From assembly GCA_003151935.1 (NCBI GenBank), contig PLYZ01000062.1, positions 11,460 to 51,782 on the forward strand: a stretch of DNA of 40,323 bases, read 5' to 3'. The notes under the pieces are model-generated. The model saw only the letters and a list, made by a program, of their open reading frames with translations. It was not told the DNA's origin and did not search any database. This DNA is from Candidatus Dormiibacterota bacterium (GTDB lineage Bacteria > Chloroflexota > Dormibacteria > Dormibacterales > Dormibacteraceae). Shown piece after piece: positions 33,215 through 40,091 of this stretch; the first letter of the stretch is position 1; each line of letters starts with the position of its first letter. The position numbers were made by a program, and so were the translations under genes.

Positions 33215-34327
33215 ATGACCAGGGCAATGCGTCCGGCCGCCTTTCCGTGGTTTGACTACTCACGTTACAAGTTCTCTCTGGGGGTCGACCTTGGCTCTGT
33301 TGCCTTTCTCTCGGGGCAGGCCGCATCTGAATACGACCCGCGCGAGAAGCGAATCGTGGTTAGAGGTCGGCTCGCCGATCAGACACGCACTGCTTTCGCA
33401 AAGATTGGCGCCATCTTGGAAGCCGGTGGCTACGAACCCAGCGATATCGTCCTATTAGTCGAGTATCTGACTCCGCGAGGTCTCGATGGGCACCATAAGG
33501 TCGAGCAGATCCGTCGAGAATTCTTGGGTCATGGTGTCGCCGTTCGCACGGTCTGTGTCAACAGGCTCGTGCGCGCGAATGCATTGATCGAGATCGAGGT
33601 CGTCGCCTCGCGAAGTGGCGCAGCCAACAACAACCCTGATGGCCTCGTTTACCTCCCCTCGTGCCTTCCGTTGGATGAAAAGGATCGACTGGTCGGCGAG
33701 GGGGACGTCGTGGCCCAAATCAACGCAGTATTCGATCGCGCAGGCAGGCTCCTGGCCGGTGCCGGCCTCCCGCTGTCTCAGATAGCCAAGACGGTCGAAT
33801 ACATCACCCCCGCTGCGCTAGCTGCCTACCAGCTGGCGGTGCCGGCAAGCCGCGAACGCCTCGGGCCGGTTTTCCCTAGCGCGACGGCCATCGTGATGCC
33901 CCGTTTGGCACACCCGGGGGCCATGATCCAACTCGACCTCGTGGCCAGCCGCAATCCTTTGGAAGCCGTGAACGTAGCTCGGGAGAGCGACCACAGCCCG
34001 GCGGTGAAGGCCGGCAACGCCATCTTCATGTCGGGTAGGGCGCTCGATCCCGCAACTGGGCTGGCGATGCACAGGGGCGATGTGGGGGCCCAGGCTGAGC
34101 ACGTATACACCGACATCATTGACACGTTGAAGGCTGCAGGGGGAGAGGTCGATGACCTCGTGAAGCTGGTCGAATACATAACTCCGGAGGGGTTCGACCA
34201 CTATCGAGAAACGGGCGCGGTCCGATCCAGGCTTTTGGCACAGCCTTATCCCGCCTCAACGGGCGTGATTTGCGAGCGCCTCCTCTCAGAATCCTGCATT
34301 GAGATCGAGGCTGTCGCCGTCCTGTGA
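33215..34327 (+). CDS. Triple-domain RidA/YjgF protein
   Basis: About 370 residues from ATG 33215. Three RidA-like repeats follow one another: roughly residues 12-120 (VAFLSGQAASE ... ALIEIEVVAS), 125-235 (AQINAVFDRAG ... MIQLDLVAS) and 245-370 (AIFMSGRALDP ... CIEIEAVAVL). Single RidA proteins hydrolyse imines and enamines or deaminate 2-aminomuconate using a conserved Arg. At the aligned position I read Val, Ala and Ser in the three repeats, so canonical deaminase activity is doubtful. It closes the rightward arm. A 10-codon frame (MTLRGLVLGV, 33178-33210) with its own stop lies just before it and may be a leader. Confidence 0.8.
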   Translation: MTRAMRPAAFPWFDYSRYKFSLGVDLGSVAFLSGQAASEYDPREKRIVVRGRLADQTRTAFAKIGAILEAGGYEPSDIVLLVEYLTPRGLDGHHKVEQIRREFLGHGVAVRTVCVNRLVRANALIEIEVVASRSGAANNNPDGLVYLPSCLPLDEKDRLVGEGDVVAQINAVFDRAGRLLAGAGLPLSQIAKTVEYITPAALAAYQLAVPASRERLGPVFPSATAIVMPRLAHPGAMIQLDLVASRNPLEAVNVARESDHSPAVKAGNAIFMSGRALDPATGLAMHRGDVGAQAEHVYTDIIDTLKAAGGEVDDLVKLVEYITPEGFDHYRETGAVRSRLLAQPYPASTGVICERLLSESCIEIEAVAVL

Positions 34328-34753
34328 CGAGTGGCCGCTCGGCGTGGATTGAACACTGACGGTTTGCATGTCGCTCGGAGCCCGTGGCCAGACGTACGCA
34401 ATTCGTTGTGCAGTTGCTGCGTCATAAGCCGGCATTGCTGGTACTGGCGGCAATCCGAACTCAGCACCTACAATTCAGAACACCCTTTTCCGGAGTAGCT
34501 CAACGGTAGAGCAGGCGGCTGTTAAGGATGGTTGCGCGGTCACAATCCGAGCAGTAGCCTAGAAACTGCGAGTTCAAGTCCTCGTGGTGCAGCCAAGTGA
34601 CCATTCTTCGTACTACAGTTTCAGCGCCGATCGAGCGGTTCCGCACAATCCCACCGCCATTTCTGACTTGCTCATCCGAGATCTCTTCGACCACTCCCCG
34701 CAATGCATAACCAGCGTCGTTGGCGACATGGTCGCGGCGGATAATGGGAAGTC
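34328..34753. other. Intergenic region at right end of catabolic island
   Basis: 426 bases containing the right tRNA-Asn fragment (34489-34530) and a tRNA-like tail around 34571-34595 (AGTTCAAGTC ... GCAGCCA). An inverted GTTCTGAATT site is at 34472-34481, and GGGAAG lies before the SIR2 start. No credible protein gene was found. Confidence 0.55.
34489..34530 (+). pseudogene. tRNA-Asn 5'-half fragment, right copy (putative attR)
   Basis: TCCGGAG (acceptor 5' strand), TA, GCTC-AACGGTA-GAGC (D arm), A, GGCGG, then CTGTTAA (anticodon loop, GTT). After this the expected CCGCC stem strand is replaced by GGATG and unrelated sequence, so no cloverleaf can form. 34497-34530 is identical to 15261-15294. 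Only this copy keeps the normal acceptor-to-D-arm spacing. It marks one border of the 19.3-kb catabolic island. Confidence 0.78.
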
Positions 34754-35911
34754 ATGCTTGGACACGACCCTGTTCGTTTCACGCGTGACCTGAGCGCCAA
34801 ACTCGCCAGTCGCTCGCGCCACGTATGCGCCTTCCTGGGCGCAGGCACATCGCACGCCTGTGGCCTACCTGATGTCGGGCAACTTCAGACGCTGGTGTTG
34901 GAACGCTTGTCGGATCCCCGAAAGAAGCTATTCGCTGAACAGCTTCAGGGCCGAAACCTGGAAGGGGCTCTCAGTCGGATTCGCAGCATCGCCTCCATCC
35001 TCGGACCGAACCAGGAGCTTCAAAGCTTGACCCGCGAGACTGCCCACGAGCTTGACCGAGCAGTCTGCAGTGCCATCGCCACTGAGCTCCGGAGCGACAG
35101 AGCGGACCTGAAGCCGATGGTGCGCTTCGCCGCCTGGGTTGCTAGGTCCCAATACCACTGGCCGTTGGAGATTTTCTCCGTCAACTACGACTTACTCCTT
35201 GAACAGGCGCTCGAGAAGCTACACGCGCCATACTTCGACGGGTTCGTAGGTACGCTAAAAGCCTCCTTCAGTGCGGAGATGGTCGAAGCGGTGCCGGGTG
35301 AACCACTCTGGCTGCCCTCAAGGCTTGCCCGTGTATGGAAACTACATGGATCGGTCAACTGGGCATGGGAAAACCACGACGTGGTCCGACTGGGAACGCA
35401 CATTGACGATGGCCCAGCGGCGATCTACCCGGCTGAGACTAAGTACGAAGAGTCTCGTCGAGTTCCCTTCCTGGTGTTGCAGGATCGGTTCCGCCGAGCC
35501 CTTCAGCAGCCGGAGACTCTCTTCCTGGTCAGCGGTTACTCGTACTCGGATCAGCATCTGAACGAGTCGTTCTTTGACGCGGCGACCCGTTATCAACGGT
35601 CCGAGATTGTCGCTTTCTGCTACGAGGACGAGATTCCGGCGACGCTTGCTGAGCGGGCGCTGGCCACTCCGAACCTCCAGGCAGCTGCTGGTAAGGAGGC
35701 GATCCTGGGAGGCCTCCGGCAGAAATGGATCAGTCCGGAGGAGGCGCCTCCGGATGTCTGGCATGAGGACCGTTTTGGTCTCGCCGACTTCGGCCATCTT
35801 GCGGCATATCTTGGTCGCACGTCTGTCGCGGATCTTCCAATTGACGATCGCCTCCGTAGCCTGATTGAAGGCGAACCCAAGAACCCCACTCCCGAAGTCT
35901 CTGATGCCTGA
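34754..35911 (+). CDS. SIR2-family NADase-type defence protein
   Basis: 385 residues. The SIR2 fold is visible from AFLGAGTSHACGLPD (NAD-binding, residues 26-40), FSVNYDLLLEQ (about 139-149; the Asn-Tyr-Asp motif), WKLHGSVNW with the catalytic-type His (about 195) and SGYSYSDQHLNESFF (about 259-273). Paired with a HerA ATPase, such SIR2 proteins act as NAD+-degrading (and in some cases DNA-cleaving) effectors that abort phage infection. The HerA start lies inside its last codons (ATGCCTGA, 35904-35911). This coupling, together with the island-border position just after the tRNA-Asn fragment, fits a mobile defence module. Confidence 0.87.
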   Translation: MLGHDPVRFTRDLSAKLASRSRHVCAFLGAGTSHACGLPDVGQLQTLVLERLSDPRKKLFAEQLQGRNLEGALSRIRSIASILGPNQELQSLTRETAHELDRAVCSAIATELRSDRADLKPMVRFAAWVARSQYHWPLEIFSVNYDLLLEQALEKLHAPYFDGFVGTLKASFSAEMVEAVPGEPLWLPSRLARVWKLHGSVNWAWENHDVVRLGTHIDDGPAAIYPAETKYEESRRVPFLVLQDRFRRALQQPETLFLVSGYSYSDQHLNESFFDAATRYQRSEIVAFCYEDEIPATLAERALATPNLQAAAGKEAILGGLRQKWISPEEAPPDVWHEDRFGLADFGHLAAYLGRTSVADLPIDDRLRSLIEGEPKNPTPEVSDA

Positions 35912-37664
35912 ACCGGAGCCCACGTGTATCGGACGTGTGCGGCACGTTCTCGGTTCAACTGTGACCGTGGCTCTCGACCCCGATTTGGCTGGCGTCGCCC
36001 CCCTGTACCGAGGGCGACTACAGCCTGTTGGCCAAATTGGCTCCCTCGTACGAATCCCTCAAGGTTTGGTGGATCTCGTAGCGGTTGTCACCCTGGTTGG
36101 TATCGCCGAACTGGCTGGCAACTTAAGTCCAGCCGATGTTGCCCAGCGTGGTGAGCGCTGGCTTCGAGTCGAGCTGCTGGGGGAGATCGATCGCGCGACC
36201 CACCTGTTCCATCGAGGCGTGGGGACGTACCCAGGCCTCGATGATCCGGTGCACTTCGCGACGCCCGAGCAACTGGGCGCCGTTTTTCCAATGCCCGACA
36301 GTGAACACTTACGCTTGGGCCGCCTCGCTGCAGCCGAGGACATCCCAGTGTCGCTGCACGCAAACCGACTTGTCGTGCGCCATGCAGCCGTGGTCGGATC
36401 GACGGGTTCGGGCAAGACGAGCGCTGTCGCGGCGATGCTGCAGAGCTTCGTGCGGGGCGGTTGGAGTCGCGCACACATTCTAGTCATCGATCCTCACGGG
36501 GAATACTCACGGGCGATGGAGAAGTACGCGTCCGTTCGCAGTGTGCTTGGCGCCGGGGCCAAGCAACTTCGTGTTCCGTATTGGGCACTACCTGCCCGGG
36601 AAATTCTGAGGATATTCACCGCGTCGATACCGGGCGCCACTGCGGCAAATCGGTTCAGTGAACTTGTGGGAGAGGGTCGCCGCAAATTCGTTGAGGCGGC
36701 CGAGTGGATATCGTTGGACCCTTCTGCCGTCACGCCGGACACGCCTGTCCCGTTCGACATCAGACCAATCTGGCGGCAGATGGATCGTGAGAACCGTGAG
36801 ACTCGAACGACCGTCGGCGATCCCGCAACTGCACGCGTGATTGATGAGGGGGACGAAGCGACGCTCCGGCCGACACAATTCGAGCCTTATGGACCCGCTG
36901 GCCACCCGCCTCAAAAGGGTCCCCTCTACAGTGCGCACGGCACCATCCCCGATCTCCTCAGACTGGGATTGCTCGACCCGAGAATGCGCTTCTTTCAGGA
37001 ACCGGTGGGAGATGTTGCGGGTCCAGATCCGCTAGTACAAGTCATGGTTGAGTGGCTAGGTAGCGGCCGGCCGGTCTCAGTCCTAGATTTCAGCGGGGTC
37101 CCAGGAGAAGCCGCCGATGTTGCCATTGGCGTCGTGCTGAATTTGGTATTCGAGGTCGCGTTGCGGACACAGAGCGGCGACAAGGGAATCGGCAGGCCAA
37201 GCCCGGTGATGGTAGTGCTAGAAGAGGCTCATCGTTACTTGGGCGGAGAGGCAACAGCGCTGACAAGGGAATCGGCTAACCGAATCGCACGAGAGGGCCG
37301 GAAGTATGGGGTGGGGTTACTCATGGTGTCCCAGAGACCAACAGAGTTACCGAAAACCGCGCTAGCGCAATGTGGAACTATCGTGGCTCTGAGGCTCTCC
37401 AACGCTGAAGATCAGGGAGCCATACGGGCGGCCTTGCCCGATTCGGTGGCAGGTCTGGCCGCAATACTGCCCTCCCTGCGAACAGGTGAGGCAATTGTTA
37501 GTGGGGAGGCCGTTGTTATCCCGAGTCGCTTGCTAATTGATCAACCTGATCCAAAACCCCTGGCAGAGGATCCTTCGCTGGCCTCTTGGCGCAGCTCGGA
37601 CTATGAGATGGATCTGGCGCCCGCCATCAAGGCTTGGCGCGGAACGTACCAGGGGGAAACATGA
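35904..37664 (+). CDS. HerA-like DUF87 hexameric ATPase
   Basis: 586 residues from ATG 35904, overlapping the SIR2 stop by 8 bases. An N-terminal HAS-barrel (CIGRVRHVLGSTVTVALDPD ... GRLQPVGQIGSLVRIP) is followed by Walker A VGSTGSGKTSA (about 164-174), VIDPHGEYS (about 194-202), Walker B VVLEEAHRYLGGE (about 437-449) and sensor-like MVSQRPTELPK (about 475). This is the complete HerA/FtsK motor. With SIR2 it forms the known SIR2-HerA (Nezha) antiphage assembly, in which the ATPase scaffold activates the NADase. Its stop overlaps the next start (ATGA at 37661). Confidence 0.9.
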   Translation: MPEPEPTCIGRVRHVLGSTVTVALDPDLAGVAPLYRGRLQPVGQIGSLVRIPQGLVDLVAVVTLVGIAELAGNLSPADVAQRGERWLRVELLGEIDRATHLFHRGVGTYPGLDDPVHFATPEQLGAVFPMPDSEHLRLGRLAAAEDIPVSLHANRLVVRHAAVVGSTGSGKTSAVAAMLQSFVRGGWSRAHILVIDPHGEYSRAMEKYASVRSVLGAGAKQLRVPYWALPAREILRIFTASIPGATAANRFSELVGEGRRKFVEAAEWISLDPSAVTPDTPVPFDIRPIWRQMDRENRETRTTVGDPATARVIDEGDEATLRPTQFEPYGPAGHPPQKGPLYSAHGTIPDLLRLGLLDPRMRFFQEPVGDVAGPDPLVQVMVEWLGSGRPVSVLDFSGVPGEAADVAIGVVLNLVFEVALRTQSGDKGIGRPSPVMVVLEEAHRYLGGEATALTRESANRIAREGRKYGVGLLMVSQRPTELPKTALAQCGTIVALRLSNAEDQGAIRAALPDSVAGLAAILPSLRTGEAIVSGEAVVIPSRLLIDQPDPKPLAEDPSLASWRSSDYEMDLAPAIKAWRGTYQGET

Positions 37665-37879
37665 TCGATTGGAGGCCTGTCGCTGGATCGTTACGAATTC
37701 TGGCGGAGGCCTACGATGCGGAAGGCGAGCGAATCCTCGTTCGCTTTCACAACGGCGTTGAGTGGTGGTATGCAGCATGCCCTCCGCACGTTTGGGAGGA
37801 GTTCACTCGACCGCAGCAGTCTCGGGGGGCCTACATCCGCAACGTACTCGATCACAAGCCCAACGGGCGACTGGCATAG
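37661..37879 (+). CDS. KTSC-domain small protein
   Basis: 72 residues beginning MIDWRPVAGSLRILAEAYDA, then GERILVRFHNGVEWWYAACP, and ending in the RGAYIRNVLDHK tail. Length and pattern (x-W-x-x-V, Y-D-x-E, F-x-x-G, W-Y-x-x-x-P-P, S-R-G-x-Y) match the KTSC domain, whose function is unknown though it is found near phage and lysyl-tRNA synthetase contexts. It overlaps the HerA stop by ATGA, so it is translated with the SIR2-HerA pair and may regulate or extend it. This third member is not part of the described minimal system. Confidence 0.75.
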   Translation: MIDWRPVAGSLRILAEAYDAEGERILVRFHNGVEWWYAACPPHVWEEFTRPQQSRGAYIRNVLDHKPNGRLA

Positions 37880-37975
37880 GCCGGCGACGGACACGACTCG
37901 ACACATTCGCGAAGAGAGGAGGGACCTGTTTGCCCGGTTGAACTGAAGGGCTCGCGTCTCCTGAAGGTCCGAGCA

Positions 37976-38770
37976 ATGGGATTCCCACGCCTATATGGTC
38001 GGAACGTGAGGCTGACTACTTGGAATGTCGGCATGGCTCTGCGCAAGAAGTGGCCGGCACTCTCGAGTCTGCACCCCGACGTCGCCATCCTTCAGGAGGT
38101 CAGCGAACAAGACGTCTCCAAACATGCGGAGTCGTGCTGGATCGGGAACGACCCTCATAAGGGCCTGGCTGTAGTCGGTTTTAACGGCTTCAAGGTTCGA
38201 GTGCATCCGGCGTGGGACCCCATGATCGAGTTTGTCGTCCCGATTGAGGTGACTGGGCCAGTCGAATTCTTGCTATTTGCGGTATGGGTTATGTACAAGC
38301 GATCGGTGAAGCGACTTCAAGAACGCCCGAACCGCTGGCAGATGCTCCAGGGGCTCGAGATCTACGAGCCCCTGTTGCTTTCTCGAAAGTCTGTCGTAGC
38401 GGGAGACTTCAACAACGCTGTCCGCTGGGACCGCCCGCGCAAGGCCGACAATCACTCGCTGGCGGCTCAAAAGCTCAGCGACCTCGGCCTGGTGAGCGCA
38501 TACCACGCCAATTGGGCGACCGCCCAGGGAAAGGAGGAGCACCCCACCCTGTACTGGATGCGGCACAAGGACGCCCCGTACCATATCGACTACATCTGGT
38601 TGCCCCAAGTCTGGATCTCCGGGTTGAGAGCAGTTGAGATCGGTGACTACTCGACCTGGGTCCAGGGCGGGCTCAGCGACCATGTTCCACTCACCGTGGA
38701 GATGGATGATGCTGTTATCGGGCTAGTGGATCCCGGAGCTGTCGACCCCGCGCACAGCTGGCCGGGATAG
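37976..38770 (+). CDS. Endonuclease/exonuclease/phosphatase (EEP) family protein
   Basis: 264 residues from ATG 37976; GTG 38006 just before RLTTWNVG is an alternative. EEP motifs appear in order: LTTWNVGM with the metal-binding Asn, LQEVSEQD with catalytic Glu (about 40-47), AGDFNNAV (about 141-148), YHIDYIWLP (about 201-209) and LSDHVPL with the C-terminal Asp-His pair (about 233-239). DNase I-like nuclease or phosphodiesterase activity is expected. It follows the KTSC gene after 96 bases on the same strand, so it may be part of the defence block without being tightly coupled. Confidence 0.82.
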   Translation: MGFPRLYGRNVRLTTWNVGMALRKKWPALSSLHPDVAILQEVSEQDVSKHAESCWIGNDPHKGLAVVGFNGFKVRVHPAWDPMIEFVVPIEVTGPVEFLLFAVWVMYKRSVKRLQERPNRWQMLQGLEIYEPLLLSRKSVVAGDFNNAVRWDRPRKADNHSLAAQKLSDLGLVSAYHANWATAQGKEEHPTLYWMRHKDAPYHIDYIWLPQVWISGLRAVEIGDYSTWVQGGLSDHVPLTVEMDDAVIGLVDPGAVDPAHSWPG

Positions 38771-38776
38771 GTTTGT

Positions 38777-38833
38777 CGCGATGGCAACGAATCGCGCCGG
38801 AGTCTAGGTCAGCTGGTTAGGATTCCGGTCACG
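38777..38833 (+). other. Hairpin and tRNA-Glu-like 5' fragment
   Basis: CGCGAT-GGCAACGA-ATCGCG (38777-38796) lies 6 bases after the EEP stop and could be a weak terminator, without a T tail. It runs into GTCTAGGTCAGCTGGTTAGG (38802-38821), followed by ATTCCGGTCAC. This resembles the D arm and following stem of tRNA-Glu, but no anticodon loop or T arm follows. It is read as a possible tRNA fragment. Confidence 0.3.
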
Positions 38834-38965
38834 ATCTATCACGTGTCCTGGCGTGATCCATACCGGTCGTGGCGGCTCCGACAGCGGCGACCTGGGTTTG
38901 GTGACTGCGCAGCGCGGCTTCCGAGTCTTGCGTGAGCCGGTACTGCCTGCTATGAGTTGCGGTTG

Positions 38966-39769
38966 ATGTCCCCTTCAGGATCCAGAAAATCTCTTCTCGA
39001 GCAGTACGCGGAGCCTTTCGCGGACCTCCCGCCCCTTGCTGGCATCCTCGCAGCCATCCTGCTGGTGGTCATCGGCTGGGCGGCGCCCTTATTCGCTGGA
39101 GCCTCAGTCATCGCAGGGATATGGCTGCAGTTCGGCAGATGGCTCGTGTGGTTTCTGGCGGTTTTCGTTCTCGCCTACACGATGGTGGGCGTCTGGCGAC
39201 GGGACATCGACCGCCGGACTTTCGATGCCACTGACGACCCCGCTGGCCTGACCTGGAGCCAGTTCGAGAGGCTCATCGCCGAGTTCTACCGGCGTAAGGG
39301 AGCGACGGTAACGCCTCGTGGTGGTCCAACATCGGACGGCGGCGTTGACCTGAACCTAACGGATGCAACGGGTGACCGACTGATTGTCCAGTGCAAGCAT
39401 TGGAAGAGCCGCCATGTGGGGGTGAAACCGCTTCGGGAGCTCTGGGGCGTGTTGTCTGATGAGAAGGCTGACGGCGCAGTCTTCATCACCAGCGGATCGT
39501 TCACAAACGACGCGATTGCGTTTGCGCGCGGGAAACGGTTGGAGCTTATCGACGGAGCCAGGTTGCGCAGCATGATCGCCGCCGTGAAGGGAACCCGGGA
39601 AGCTGCGTCGGTTGCTGAGCCCCCGCCAGCCGCTAGTGTCCCTCGATGCCCGCGCTGCGGTTCCTCAATGGTGCTTCGGACCGCGAAGCGCGGTAATCAT
39701 TCAGGCGAGCAGTTCTGGGGCTGCTCCACGTATCCGGCATGCGGAGCCACGCTGTCCGCGTCTGCCTGA
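38966..39769 (+). CDS. Membrane-anchored Mrr-like restriction endonuclease with C-terminal zinc ribbon
   Basis: 267 residues from ATG 38966. Two hydrophobic segments (about 23-45 and 47-75: LAGILAAILLVVIGWAAPLF, then WLVWFLAVFVLAYTMVGVW) precede an Mrr_cat domain. That domain has SQFERLIAEFYRRKGATVTP, SDGGVDLNL (metal Asp) and IVQCKHW (Gln-x-Lys). The C-terminus is a topoisomerase-type C4 zinc ribbon (CPRCGSSM ... FWGCSTYPACGATL). Such proteins are type IV-like nucleases held at the membrane, possibly to attack incoming DNA. It is the last gene before the tRNA-Ser attachment site. Confidence 0.87.
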   Translation: MSPSGSRKSLLEQYAEPFADLPPLAGILAAILLVVIGWAAPLFAGASVIAGIWLQFGRWLVWFLAVFVLAYTMVGVWRRDIDRRTFDATDDPAGLTWSQFERLIAEFYRRKGATVTPRGGPTSDGGVDLNLTDATGDRLIVQCKHWKSRHVGVKPLRELWGVLSDEKADGAVFITSGSFTNDAIAFARGKRLELIDGARLRSMIAAVKGTREAASVAEPPPAASVPRCPRCGSSMVLRTAKRGNHSGEQFWGCSTYPACGATLSASA

Positions 39770-39879
39770 GTACTTCGGACATTGGTGCCGCTGCGCATTT
39801 ACACGATCACCAAACGCGCGGACGCCTCAAGACTTTGATACTCTGTGAGGCGCCTCCGCTGACGAGAAAAGTGGGGGAA

Positions 39880-39972
39880 TAGCGGTCTTTCGACCGCTAA
39901 CCAAATGGCCCTGTTGGCCGGTTCTGAATTCAAAACCTGAGGGTCGTTCGAGCGTCGGGCTCGAAAACCGTT
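39880..39972. other. Hairpin-rich segment ending in inverted repeat at the tRNA-Ser anticodon (putative att core)
   Basis: Three dyads follow one another: TAGCGGTC-TTTC-GACCGCTA (39880-39899), GGCC-CTGTT-GGCC (39907-39919) and TTCGAGC-GTCGG-GCTCGAA (39947-39965). The last one includes the tRNA-Ser anticodon loop CTCGAAA (39960-39966). Short inverted arms around a 5-8 base spacer at an anticodon loop are typical of tyrosine-integrase core sites. The first dyad resembles a 6-8 bp/4-nt D arm but no tRNA can be folded around it. Confidence 0.5.
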
Positions 39973-40018
39973 ATGGGTCACTGGCCCATCGAGAGTTCAA
40001 ATCTCTCCCTCTCCGCCA
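39960..40018 (+). tRNA. tRNA-Ser(CGA) 3' half, 5' half displaced
   Basis: The anticodon loop CTCGAAA (39960-39966, anticodon CGA) is followed by the 3' anticodon stem ACCGT. Then come a long variable arm ATGGG-TCACTGG-CCCAT (39973-39989), a perfect T arm GAGAG-TTCAAAT-CTCTC (39991-40007), acceptor strand CCTCTCC, discriminator G and encoded CCA. The long variable arm identifies a Ser-type tRNA. Upstream there is no matching acceptor GGAGAGG and no complementary anticodon stem, so the 5' half is missing here. It is followed by the tRNA's own terminator. The simplest reading is the chromosomal 3' end of a tRNA-Ser split by an integrated element lying to the left. Confidence 0.6.
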
Positions 40019-40056
40019 ACACTTTTTGGAGAGGCACTCGAGCGGTAGCCTGTATT

Positions 40057-40091
40057 CGAAACCTGGTCTTTGGGACCGGGTTTTGTGTTTT
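40057..40091 (+). terminator. Rho-independent terminator of the tRNA-Ser locus
   Basis: CGAAACCTGGTC-TTTGG-GACCGGGTTTTG forms a 12-bp stem with two or three wobble pairs and a 5-base loop, followed by TGTTTTC. Hairpins of exactly this type (AAACC..GGTC/GACC..GGTTT) commonly follow tRNA genes. Confidence 0.75.

Noticed and set aside
34489-34595. Functional tRNA-Asn gene
   Set aside because: The 5' half is good, but there is no complement to the GGCGG anticodon stem or to the TCCGGAG acceptor. The T-arm-like sequence has an 8-base loop.
39873-40018. Complete tRNA-Sec or tRNA with an 8-bp/4-nt D arm
   Set aside because: The 39880-39899 hairpin is suggestive, but the total length is ~146 bases. 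The acceptor strands do not pair and the TCA-like loop at 39930 has no proper stem.
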